NCBI GenBank assembly: GCA_029263895.1
Contig: JARIDO010000025.1
Span: 1-64,000, forward strand
Source: Sporosarcina sp.
Lineage (GTDB): Bacteria; Bacillota; Bacilli; Bacillales_A; Planococcaceae
Direction: 5' to 3'
DNA length: 64,000 nt
The position numbers and the translations under genes were made by a program. Of this stretch, positions 53,611 through 61,313 are shown one piece after another. Position 1 is the first letter of the stretch, and the number at the start of each line of letters is the position of its first letter. Under the pieces are notes generated by a model, which was not told where the DNA came from, ran no database searches, and saw only the letters and a list, made by a program, of their open reading frames with translations.

Positions 53611-54498
53611 ATGAAAAAGATACTGTTTCTTATACTTGTCATTGGAGTAGGAATTACAATTTTCATAAAAGAGAGAGATACAACTATAAAGGCTAAGGAA
53701 ACGACAATTCAGGCTAAAGCAGTATTTCTTATAGACGCGAAATCGAATGATGTTCTTTATGAGTACAATCAAAAGGAATCGTTACCAATCGCTAGTCTGT
53801 CGAAACTAATGACGCAATATCTAGTATTAAATGCCATTAAAAACGGCACACTAACTTGGGAAAGTACATATACGCCGAGCGTACACGTACAACAACTGAG
53901 TAGCTCGGCAGCAATTGTCAAAATCGGTATGGAAGCAAACAAAACGTATACTGTAAAAGAATTATTTAACGCTATGACGGTTAGTTCTGCGAACGATGCG
54001 GCAATCGCTCTTGCTGAAATGGTAGCTGGTACAGAAGAAGCTTTTGTAGCAATTATGAATCAGCAAGCAAAAACTTTAGGGATGAAAGAGACGAAATACT
54101 ATAACGCTAGTGGCTTAGATGGCGATTCGATTGGGCAGGAAAATGAACAAACCAATCTTTCTTCCGCACGTGATATTGCAACGTTGGCGGATAAACTGTT
54201 ATCAAAACATCCAGAAGTGCTAGAGTTTACAGGGCGTAGTAGTTTTAAAACGTCAGCCGGTGTTACGCTATGGAGCACAAACCATATGCTACCAGGGATG
54301 CCTCAAGCAATGCCTGGAATTGACGGACTGAAAACTGGATATACAGTGGCCGCGGGATCATGTTTCGTCGGTACAGGGGTTTTCAATAACAGACGAATAA
54401 TATCGGTAGTGATGGGGGTAGAGCCTGAAGGTACTGACAACACAAATCCACGTTTTAACCTCACCCGAGAGTTACTTGAACGCTATGTGCTCAAGTAA
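53611..54498 (+). CDS. D-alanyl-D-alanine carboxypeptidase (peptidase S11)
   Basis: A 295-residue penicillin-binding protein. An N-terminal signal anchor (ILFLILVIGVGITIFI) is followed by the S11 catalytic domain: nucleophile motif SLSK in LPIASLSKLMTQYLV at about residues 56-70, S-x-N as SSANDAAIALAE, and K-T-G in IDGLKTGYTVAAG. It trims the terminal D-alanine of peptidoglycan. It stops soon after the K-T-G domain and lacks the long C-terminal domain of DacA, so it is a compact member. AAAAGGTGAG precedes ATG 53611. Confidence 0.88.
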   Translation: MKKILFLILVIGVGITIFIKERDTTIKAKETTIQAKAVFLIDAKSNDVLYEYNQKESLPIASLSKLMTQYLVLNAIKNGTLTWESTYTPSVHVQQLSSSAAIVKIGMEANKTYTVKELFNAMTVSSANDAAIALAEMVAGTEEAFVAIMNQQAKTLGMKETKYYNASGLDGDSIGQENEQTNLSSARDIATLADKLLSKHPEVLEFTGRSSFKTSAGVTLWSTNHMLPGMPQAMPGIDGLKTGYTVAAGSCFVGTGVFNNRRIISVVMGVEPEGTDNTNPRFNLTRELLERYVLK

Positions 54499-54514
54499 AG
54501 AGAGGAACAGTAAC

Positions 54515-54967
54515 ATGATTAGAAAAATTGATATAACAATCATCAAGAACACCGAAGACGTCCTATGCCTCCAGCGATTGTCATATGCAATTGAAGCTCA
54601 TTTAATAGGATTTGATGAAATTCCACCGTTAAAAGATACAGTAATGACACTACATAATTGTAATGAAGTATTTTATGGTTATTATGAAAAGGAACAGTTA
54701 AGCGGGGCTATTTCTTTCCAAGTAGCAGACGGAGTGATGGATATCCATCGGTTAATGGTTCATCCTGATCATTTTAGAAAAGGGATTGCAAAAAGGTTGT
54801 TAAACTATGTTGAAAGCAACGAGAATGACGTTGAAACCGTTATTGTGTCAACTGGATCTAAAAATCTACCCGCTGTAAAGTTTTATAAAAGAAACGGATT
54901 CATAAAAACAGCAGAAACAACAGTGGCCGAAGATTTGTCAATTACCTCATTTAAAAAGAAAGTGTAA
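54515..54967 (+). CDS. GNAT family N-acetyltransferase
   Basis: A 150-residue GNAT protein. The acetyl-CoA motif is LMVHPDHFRKGIAKRLLNYV at about residues 81-100, and the C-terminal NLPAVKFYKRNGFIKTAETT is the typical final strand-helix. ATG 54515 follows AGAGAGGAA; the frame is open upstream only within the carboxypeptidase gene. It starts 17 bases after that gene and may share its transcript. Substrate unknown. Confidence 0.83.
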   Translation: MIRKIDITIIKNTEDVLCLQRLSYAIEAHLIGFDEIPPLKDTVMTLHNCNEVFYGYYEKEQLSGAISFQVADGVMDIHRLMVHPDHFRKGIAKRLLNYVESNENDVETVIVSTGSKNLPAVKFYKRNGFIKTAETTVAEDLSITSFKKKV

Positions 54968-54990
54968 AGCGTACTCTTGTTGAGTACGCT
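54965..54990. terminator. Bidirectional terminator
   Basis: TAAAGCGTACTC / GAGTACGCTTTA around TTGTT, between the GNAT gene (+) and the YqcI/YcgG gene (-). Confidence 0.75.
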
Positions 54991-55722
54991 TTACATTTCT
55001 TTATGGGAGAATGGACAATTCCCTTTTATCGGTTCACTATCATCGCCAATGAAAAATTGTTTCCATTCATTGTGTTGTGGATCTCCAAAATGACTAATGT
55101 CAGGATGCTTCGGCAAATGATCCCAAGCTTCAACTCGTTCCCGAACCTTTTCGCGGGACATGATTCCGCCTTTTTCGGTTCCTTTTAGACCTTCAAATAT
55201 TTTACGAGGTTGGAAACCAAGCACCATGGCATCTCCTAAGTCTCTCGTTTTACGTTGTTTATAAGCGGGTGTATTGCCAAAAACAAAAATTGCTTCACCA
55301 CGAAATCTAAAGTCCCATAAATGATGAGCTGGATCACGCGGACTATCAGCTGGCCACTCAATTTCATCTACAGTGTGTAAATACTGAAGAATGTCCCAAA
55401 ATTGTTTTCTGTATGTTTCTATAGAACCTTCCTTTTCAAAAGGCTCAACAAAAACGAATAGCCCATGTCGTTTATGTTTCGGGTCATCAAAAAGTGTTAA
55501 AAATGATCTCAAAGCTTCAGGTAAATTGGTCCAATCATTCTGCGTAATGTACGCATATCGTAACTCACCTTTTAACTCTCCTCCCATACCAAAATAACAT
55601 GGGAATGTCTTATCGGTAACCGTTTCATGGTAAGTTTTGTAGGCATTCAATAACCAATCTGGTAAATCTGTTCGCGTGTTAAAATCCTCTTTTGTTAATA
55701 AAGCATTCTTAGTTTTTATCAA
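54991..55722 (-). CDS. YqcI/YcgG family protein
   Basis: A 243-residue soluble protein of the YqcI/YcgG family. Typical segments are FPCYFGMGGELKGELRYAYI at about residues 40-59, FVFVEPFEKEGSIETYRKQF, DPAHHLWDFRFRGEAIFVFG and a C-terminal CPFSH. The conserved cysteines and histidines hint at a cofactor or metal, but the function is not established. Monocistronic, divergent from the DDAH-like gene. Confidence 0.8.
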   Translation of the reverse strand: MIKTKNALLTKEDFNTRTDLPDWLLNAYKTYHETVTDKTFPCYFGMGGELKGELRYAYITQNDWTNLPEALRSFLTLFDDPKHKRHGLFVFVEPFEKEGSIETYRKQFWDILQYLHTVDEIEWPADSPRDPAHHLWDFRFRGEAIFVFGNTPAYKQRKTRDLGDAMVLGFQPRKIFEGLKGTEKGGIMSREKVRERVEAWDHLPKHPDISHFGDPQHNEWKQFFIGDDSEPIKGNCPFSHKEM

Positions 55723-55870
55723 AACAATCCCTCCGTATCAAAAGAAAACTGTACTGAACTCTTTCCCCATAAACAAAGGTACGAAACTTTCTTATTGCAG
55801 AAATGGATGTTTAACTAGCAATAGAAAGGGAATAGTGTATAAACGAAAAAATCATCTGGAGGATTGAAAA

Positions 55871-56722
55871 ATGAGCTCTCCCACTGAGGAAATTCCAAGT
55901 ACGCAATGCAACACTGAATATGATACGCTTCGACAAGTTATTCTATGTCAGCCACAATATATGGCAATTGAAGAAGTAATCAATGATGTTCAAAAGAAAT
56001 ATGAAGACGAAAATATAAATGTCAGTATTGCGATGAAACAACATGAAGAATTCGAAAGAAAACTGATTGAACATGGCGTAGATGTTATAAAGTTGCCAAC
56101 ATCGGAGCAATTTCCAGAACAAGTATTTACACGGGATATCGGTTTTACTGTTGGAGACGATGTTTTTGTTGCTGAGATGGCGAGTGATATTCGAAAAGGG
56201 GAAGAAGAAGCCCTTGAAGAATGGCTAGATGATAAAGATATACCATTTCAAACGACTACAAACCGAGTAGAAGGTGGAGACGTTATAGTAGATGGTAACT
56301 TCGTTTACGTTGGGATTAGTAGCCGGACATCAGAAGCAGCGGTTCGCAAACTAAAAGGAGATTTACCTGACCATACAATAATTGAAATTCCTTTTAACGA
56401 AAAATACTTGCATCTCGATTGTGTCTTTAACATTTTGTCGCCAACAGTCGGACTTATCTATCCACCAGCATTTGAGGAGAGTACTGTTAAAATGCTCTCT
56501 AGCAAGTATGAGCTAATCGAGGTTTCATCGAAAGAACAATTTACAATGGGGACAAACGTCCTTTCTATTGGTAACAAAAAAGTATTTAGTTTACCACAAA
56601 ACGTTGGTGTTAACGATGCAATTCGGGCACATGACTTTGAAGTCATCGAAATTGACTTCTCTGAAATCATTAAGTCAGGCGGATCATTCCGTTGTTGCTC
56701 AATGCCAATCGTTAGAGAATAA
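55871..56722 (+). CDS. Dimethylarginine dimethylaminohydrolase/amidinotransferase family protein
   Basis: A 283-residue guanidino-group-modifying enzyme. The acidic substrate motif is VFTRDIGFTVGD at about residues 85-96. EGGDVIVDG and the catalytic histidine in LHLDCVFNIL follow, and the nucleophilic cysteine is in KSGGSFRCCSMPIVRE at the extreme C-terminus. It fits DDAH-like hydrolases or amidinotransferases; whether the substrate is dimethylarginine, arginine or another guanidine is not readable. GGAGG precedes ATG 55871. Confidence 0.83.
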   Translation: MSSPTEEIPSTQCNTEYDTLRQVILCQPQYMAIEEVINDVQKKYEDENINVSIAMKQHEEFERKLIEHGVDVIKLPTSEQFPEQVFTRDIGFTVGDDVFVAEMASDIRKGEEEALEEWLDDKDIPFQTTTNRVEGGDVIVDGNFVYVGISSRTSEAAVRKLKGDLPDHTIIEIPFNEKYLHLDCVFNILSPTVGLIYPPAFEESTVKMLSSKYELIEVSSKEQFTMGTNVLSIGNKKVFSLPQNVGVNDAIRAHDFEVIEIDFSEIIKSGGSFRCCSMPIVRE

Positions 56723-56734
56723 TTTATCGTATGC

Positions 56735-56763
56735 CCAACCTCACCATTGCGTGAGGTTTTTTT
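56735..56763 (+). terminator. Terminator after the DDAH-like gene
   Basis: AACCTCAC / GTGAGGTT followed by a T tract. Confidence 0.8.
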
Positions 56764-56845
56764 GATAGCATGATGTTCAAAGTGAAGGGGTTTTAATTTA
56801 GGAACTGATGTATAAATATCTTGGTAACATCATAGACTACTATTA

Positions 56846-57015
56846 ACAGAGAGGCGGCACTCCTCTGTCCCGCGAAGGGGCACTTTCGGCAGAAGGTGAA
56901 AAACAATACTACGCTCATTCCGACTAGGGATTGCCTAGTAGTGCCGCGTTTTCAAATAAATCAAAATCACAATCCACTGACAGCTAATAGTCGCGTCGGT
57001 GGATCTTTTACATTT
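56846..57015 (+). ncRNA. Candidate structured RNA or mobile fragment, hairpin-rich
   Basis: A GC-richer island in AT-rich DNA with nested symmetry. ACAGAG/CTCTGT (56846-56851, 56863-56868) pair locally. GCGGCACT/AGTGCCGC (56854-56861, 56940-56947) pair over 78 bases, which is exclusive with the first helix. ACTAGG/CCTAGT (56923-56928, 56934-56939) form a tight hairpin. ATCCACTGAC/GTCGGTGGAT (56972-56981, 56995-57004) form a terminator-like stem followed by CTTTTACATTTT. Two mutually exclusive pairings plus a terminal hairpin resemble a riboswitch or small RNA. It matches no class I know, and no coding frame is convincing. Confidence 0.35.
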
Positions 57016-57034
57016 TCGCGATAAGGCTAACAAA

Positions 57035-57088
57035 TTGACACTTAGAGATTTTGAATATAATATTATCTTGAATTCAAGATAATATTAT
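57035..57088 (+). promoter_or_regulatory. Promoter with MhqR-type operator
   Basis: TTGACA (57035-57040) and TATAAT/TAATAT (57056-57063) make the promoter. Directly on its downstream edge lies a perfect 32-bp palindrome, 57057-57088, with core TATCTTGAATTCAAGATA. This matches the layout of the known Bacillus MhqR operator (TATCTCGAATTCGAGATA-like). The gene it controls is an mhqO/mhqA-type dioxygenase, so quinone-responsive repression by an MhqR homologue is inferred. Confidence 0.7.
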
Positions 57089-57106
57089 GATGGGAGATAC
57101 GAAACG

Positions 57107-58084
57107 ATGAACCATTTAAAAGGACTACACCACGTTACCGCAATTACTAGTAGTGCAGAAGCTAACTATAAATTTTTTACGCATGTTTTAGGGATGCGTC
57201 TTGTTAAAAAAACGGTTAATCAAGATGATATCCAAACGTACCATCTGTTTTTTGCGGATGATGTTGGTGGCGCGGGCACAGACATGACATTCTTTGATTT
57301 TCCGGGAATACAAAAAGGGACACATGGCACGAACGAAATTTACAAATCAGCATTTCGTGTGCCGACGGATGCGGCACTTGATTACTGGGTAAAACGCTTC
57401 GATCGATTAAAAATAACGCACTACGGGATTACTGAACAATTCAACCGTAAAACGATATCATTCATCGACTTCGACGATCAGCAATACCAGTTAATTTCTG
57501 ATGAATGTAACAAAGGTATCGCTTCGGGTACACCTTGGCAGAAAGGTCCCGTTCCTTTGGAATATGCGATTACAGGTTTAGGACCGATTCACATACGTAT
57601 TGAAAAATTCGACTATATGAAAGAACTACTTGAAAAAGTTATGTTGTTTAAAGAAATTGACCAACAAGGTAATCTTCATCTCTTTGAAGTTGGAGAAGGT
57701 GGCAATGGAGCTCAAGTAATAATAGAAGAAAATACAACATTACCAGCAGGACGACAAGGCTTCGGTACTGTTCATCATGTGGCATTCCGTGTAGCTAATC
57801 GTGCTGTTTTAGATGAGTGGACTGAGCGTATGGAAAGCTTTGGTTTCAATACTTCCGGCTTTGTCGATCGCTTCTTCTTTCAGTCGTTATATGCAAGAGT
57901 AGCACCAGGCATCCTCTTCGAATTTGCGACGGATGGCCCAGGATTCATGGGAGATGAGCCATACGAAACATTAGGCGAAAAACTTTCATTGCCACCATTT
58001 TTGGAATCAAAGCGCGATGAGATTGAAAAACTTGTTCGTCCTATTGATACAGTAAGAAGTACAATAGCATTTAAGAAAGAATAA
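57107..58084 (+). CDS. mhqO: Ring-cleaving dioxygenase of the MhqA/MhqO type
   Basis: A 325-residue protein with tandem VOC modules. The first begins LKGLHHVTAITSSAEANYKF with the metal histidine, and DVGGAGTDMTFFDFPGIQKG is characteristic of the MhqO group. The second has FGTVHHVAFRVANRAVLDEW and ends in PGILFEFATDGPGF with the metal glutamate. It is thought to open hydroquinone or catechol rings in quinone detoxification. GGGAGA precedes ATG 57107. The upstream palindrome supports MhqR-type control. Confidence 0.88.
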   Translation: MNHLKGLHHVTAITSSAEANYKFFTHVLGMRLVKKTVNQDDIQTYHLFFADDVGGAGTDMTFFDFPGIQKGTHGTNEIYKSAFRVPTDAALDYWVKRFDRLKITHYGITEQFNRKTISFIDFDDQQYQLISDECNKGIASGTPWQKGPVPLEYAITGLGPIHIRIEKFDYMKELLEKVMLFKEIDQQGNLHLFEVGEGGNGAQVIIEENTTLPAGRQGFGTVHHVAFRVANRAVLDEWTERMESFGFNTSGFVDRFFFQSLYARVAPGILFEFATDGPGFMGDEPYETLGEKLSLPPFLESKRDEIEKLVRPIDTVRSTIAFKKE

Positions 58085-58090
58085 ATAGTC

Positions 58091-58133
58091 AACCTCTCAA
58101 AAAGGATATCAATTCTTATTTGAGAGGTTTTTT
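58091..58133 (+). terminator. Terminator after the dioxygenase gene
   Basis: AACCTCTCAAA / TTTGAGAGGTT followed by a T tract. Confidence 0.8.
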
Positions 58134-58503
58134 ATCATTATATAAATCAATTTCATAACCATTTACTTTGAATTTAAGGAAGAAATTATATTACATGAAT
58201 CGTTTCAATGTATGTTAGTGGAACTTTTTACTCGCGTTGACTGATTGCTAAAAGGTGAGCGCCAGTTGTTATTATATATCGTCTGCAAACTAACTATATG
58301 CACTCGGAAGATGCAACTCACGAATATGGGATTATGTTTCAAAAAAAGTTAGTTCGGACTTTATGCTTCATATTATTTTTGTGAATTTGATCCAGATGAA
58401 AAAGAAATTTATTCCTACATTCGTTAAAACTACATCAATCGTTTCTCTTTAAATCCTGTATAATTAAATAGAAAGTTGAAATCAATGAACTGAGGTAACA
58501 GTA
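58134..58503. other. Gene-free interval with possible coding debris
   Basis: AT-rich, with stops in all frames. Fragments such as MHSEDATHEYGIMFQKKLVR (near 58300) and CEFDPDEKEIYSYIR (near 58380, another frame) read like pieces of a decayed protein gene. I cannot name it. Promoter of the hydrolase at 58504 should lie at its right end. Confidence 0.3.
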
Positions 58504-59463
58504 ATGAGGAAATTACATTGGAAAAAAATGATGTTATTCATCGTACTTCTTTTTTTAGTCGTGCAGATTGTAGGGAGTATATTTTTTTATGAATTAGCGA
58601 TCAAAAGAGGACCAAAAGAGTACTTAGAAAAGAATGCCGATTTAGAAGTAGCAGAAGAGACTATGGATTTATATATAAATGGTAGTTGGACAGATTGGGT
58701 GGCTAGGCAGCCATTTGAACAAATGAAGATGACTTCACGTGATGGGTTAGAACTATCAGGATATTTCTTACCTGCAAAGAATTCCACAAACAAACTTGTT
58801 ATTTTGACACATGGTTACCTGGGGAACGCGAAACAGATGGGTCTCTTCGGTATGTTTTACTATGAAGACTTAGGATTTAATATATTTATGCCTGATGCAA
58901 GGGGGCATGGTAAAAGTGGCGGCGAATATTATGGTTTTGGATGGCCCGATCGATTAGACTTAATTGATTGGACAAAAGTGATGGTGGAAAAGCTTGAACC
59001 TGACAGTGAAATTGTCTATCATGGGTTATCCATGGGGGCAGCCACAGTGTTAATGGCGAGTGGAGAAGAAGAGTTACCCTCACAAGTAGAAGCGATTGTG
59101 GCAGACAGTCCCTATGAATCTGTCTACCAGCTCTTCGCTTATCAAATGACACGAATGTTTCATCTTCCGCCGTTTCCCCTTTTAGATAGCACGAGTTTGC
59201 TAACCAAAATGAGAGCGGGTTACCTCTTTAGAGAGGCGAGTGCACTAAAAGCGGTTAAAAAAACAAAGGTACCAATCTTGTACATTCACGGCAAAGCAGA
59301 TACATTTGTACCAGTAAAAATGGCTATGGATTTGTATGGCAGTACGGCGAGTAGCTCAGAATTATTTCTCGTTGACAAAGCCAATCATGGTGAAGCATAC
59401 GCACTTCAACAAAAACCATACGAATTAAAAGTGCAACAGTTTCTTAACCACTATATAAAATGA
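58504..59463 (+). CDS. Membrane-anchored alpha/beta hydrolase (YqkD-like)
   Basis: A 319-residue protein. One membrane anchor near the N-terminus (MLFIVLLFLVVQIVGSIFF) is followed by an alpha/beta-hydrolase domain. The oxyanion region VILTHGYLGNAKQ and the nucleophile elbow HGLSMGAATVLMAS (serine near residue 180) are visible. The acid in YIHGKADTFVP and the histidine in KANHGEAYA complete the triad. Probably an esterase or lipase-like enzyme outside the membrane; substrate unknown. AACTGAGGTAA precedes ATG 58504. Confidence 0.83.
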   Translation: MRKLHWKKMMLFIVLLFLVVQIVGSIFFYELAIKRGPKEYLEKNADLEVAEETMDLYINGSWTDWVARQPFEQMKMTSRDGLELSGYFLPAKNSTNKLVILTHGYLGNAKQMGLFGMFYYEDLGFNIFMPDARGHGKSGGEYYGFGWPDRLDLIDWTKVMVEKLEPDSEIVYHGLSMGAATVLMASGEEELPSQVEAIVADSPYESVYQLFAYQMTRMFHLPPFPLLDSTSLLTKMRAGYLFREASALKAVKKTKVPILYIHGKADTFVPVKMAMDLYGSTASSSELFLVDKANHGEAYALQQKPYELKVQQFLNHYIK

Positions 59464-59466
59464 CAG

Positions 59467-59502
59467 TGAGTGCCTATTCCAATGTGAATAGGTGCTCTTT
59501 TT
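59467..59502 (+). terminator. Terminator after the hydrolase gene
   Basis: GAGTGCCTATTC / GAATAGGTGCTC (imperfect by two positions) followed by five T. Confidence 0.7.
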
Positions 59503-59566
59503 GGTATCAAAATCGTAAAAGAAATAGTGTAAACTAAAATTAAAGATATATGAATTTTGTGGAAAA

Positions 59567-59594
59567 CAAACCTTTTGACAACGAGCCTCGTTTA
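59567..59594 (+). promoter_or_regulatory. Candidate ECF-type autoregulatory promoter
   Basis: AAACC (59568-59572) and CGTTT (59589-59593) are separated by 16 bases, the AAC-N16/17-CGT pattern of extracytoplasmic-function sigma factors. A sigma-A reading (TTGACA at 59575) lacks a good -10. Position just before an ECF gene supports autoregulation (inference). Confidence 0.4.
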
Positions 59595-59618
59595 GTAAGT
59601 AAATAAGGAGGTGTAAAC

Positions 59619-60137
59619 GTGTATCGTATTTCTGAGTTGGAAGAAATTATGGATGAGCATACAGTCTACTTAGTTCGGTTAGCTTTCTATTATACAAAAG
59701 ATCTTCATGCGGCTGAAGATATTGTTCAAGATGTATTTATAAAGTTTTTCAAACAAAATGAAAGGTATGAAGAAAGAGGTTTATTAAAGGCATATTTAAA
59801 AAAAGTGACTGTAAACAAGAGCCTAGATTACTTAAGAAGTTGGAATTATCGGAAAGTACAATTTCAAAACAAACTTTCCTTTATAAAGATTGAAACGCAA
59901 GAAGATTCATTGATTCTGAATGACGAAAATACATTAATCGGTAAAGCTATTTTAGAACTCCCCCTTAAACAAAGAGAGGCACTCATTTACTATTATTTTG
60001 AAGAATGGACAATAGCCGAGATATCGGATTTTTTATTAATACCAAAAAGCACTGTGAAGACACGGTTACGAAAAGGTAAGGAACTTTTGCGATCGAAGCT
60101 AGAAGGAATTGAATGGGAGGTACTTTTAAATGAATAA
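59619..60137 (+). CDS. ECF-type RNA polymerase sigma factor
   Basis: A 172-residue sigma factor with only regions 2 and 4. Region 2 spans about residues 10-80 (LVRLAFYYTKDLHAAEDIVQ, DVFIKFFKQ). Region 4 spans about 112-160 (LPLKQREALIYYYFEEWTIA and the helix-turn-helix IPKSTVKTRLRKGKELL). AAGGAGGTG precedes GTG 59619. The next gene overlaps by eight bases and encodes a membrane protein of anti-sigma layout. Likely an envelope-stress switch. Confidence 0.9.
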   Translation: MYRISELEEIMDEHTVYLVRLAFYYTKDLHAAEDIVQDVFIKFFKQNERYEERGLLKAYLKKVTVNKSLDYLRSWNYRKVQFQNKLSFIKIETQEDSLILNDENTLIGKAILELPLKQREALIYYYFEEWTIAEISDFLLIPKSTVKTRLRKGKELLRSKLEGIEWEVLLNE

Positions 60138-61011
60138 ATACATGCCGAATGAGTTGGAGAATTTAGAAATGAGCAAAAAAAGAATTATGGGTAATGTTCT
60201 TACAAAGATAGAACAGCCGATTAAAAGACCTATCGGAAATTGGAAGGCAGGTGTGATGACAGCAGTTTTTTCTGGAGCTATCTTGTTCTCGATATTTTTA
60301 CTGTTTCCAGAAATAAATCAACAAGAGGCCACAGATCCAAAACCAAATACAACTGAACCAACTATGATGGGAGGAAGCGATATTCCTCATGTATCAGAAA
60401 CGGATGAGCCAGTGATGTCACTCAAAGACTTTCCTAAAGTACCGGAAACAGACAAACAGATTACAACTGAAAACAGTAAACCAATTGATTCTAATATAGA
60501 AGCGCCACTAGTGGAAGAGCCTCAAACAGAAGTTGAATGGTTATTTGGAAATGGAAGTAGTACTATGCCGTATATTCAAGAAAAAAATGGTAAATACTAT
60601 GTTAATGGAATAACACTAGGAGATTCAAAAGAACAAGTTATAAAGAAATTAGGAAACAACTATGAAATTATAGATGATTATTGTTGTAGTGATTATGGCG
60701 TTGATTTTGTAATGGGTTATGGTGAATTCGAAATATCTTTTTATATGGAAAAAGTTTCCGAAATTTTTTCATCGAATATTGATGAAGTATATATTAAAGA
60801 TGCGGTGAGTTCATATAAGGGATTAAAATATACTTATTTAAGAAAAGAAGTAAATGAAAGAAAAGCCTCCTTCCTATATAATGAAAAAACAAATCAAGTT
60901 TTGGTGTTTAAGGCGGATGGAAATGATCCATATGTTTTATACTATAATTCACATTATGAAAATTTAATATCCGGTATAAATGATGGCGTTATTATTAAAG
61001 ATAACAAATGA
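60130..61011 (+). CDS. Membrane anti-sigma factor with extracytoplasmic sensor domain
   Basis: A 293-residue protein. Residues 1-38 are cytoplasmic and could hold the sigma factor. One membrane helix lies at about 40-60 (AGVMTAVFSGAILFSIFLLF). A long T/E/P-rich stalk (about 63-140) leads to an outer domain (about 145-293) with YVNGITLGDSKEQVIKKLGN, a repeat-like unit seen in other Bacillales exported sensors. The cytoplasmic part is short and lacks an obvious zinc-binding anti-sigma motif. Assignment rests on gene overlap with the ECF factor and topology; the outer domain is of unknown function. Confidence 0.65.
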   Translation: MNKYMPNELENLEMSKKRIMGNVLTKIEQPIKRPIGNWKAGVMTAVFSGAILFSIFLLFPEINQQEATDPKPNTTEPTMMGGSDIPHVSETDEPVMSLKDFPKVPETDKQITTENSKPIDSNIEAPLVEEPQTEVEWLFGNGSSTMPYIQEKNGKYYVNGITLGDSKEQVIKKLGNNYEIIDDYCCSDYGVDFVMGYGEFEISFYMEKVSEIFSSNIDEVYIKDAVSSYKGLKYTYLRKEVNERKASFLYNEKTNQVLVFKADGNDPYVLYYNSHYENLISGINDGVIIKDNK

Positions 61012-61073
61012 TACTAAACATATAGTAAAGCATTTTAAGTTGTTCTGATTGCCTTGAAAATACGCAAAACAAC

Positions 61074-61124
61074 ACTTATCACTCGCATTGTGCATAATTC
61101 ACAATGCGAGTGATAGGTTTTTTG
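61074..61124 (+). terminator. Terminator after the sigma/anti-sigma operon
   Basis: Perfect 16-bp stem TATCACTCGCATTGTG / CACAATGCGAGTGATA followed by GG and six T. Confidence 0.88.
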
Positions 61125-61313
61125 TAGTATGTAAAATAAATTCAAGTTTAATATAACTATCTTTTGATGTCTAAAATATGACGATTTAATGACCGTTAGC
61201 GACTAAGGTCACAAACTAAATGAAAATACATGGGCAATATATACCATTGGTTAGTAGAGATATGTTATATTCGTATAGTTACGCGAAATTGAGCGATGAG
61301 AGGATTGGAATAA

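Noticed and set aside
56870-56900. Glycine riboswitch core suggested by CGCGAAGGGGCA
   Set aside because: The rest of the aptamer consensus (GGAGAG helix, CUCUCAGGCAAA, GGACAG) is missing.
61215-61245. Sigma-D promoter for the chemoreceptor gene (TAAA ... GGCAATAT)
   Set aside because: The spacer is about three bases too short and the -10 has two mismatches.
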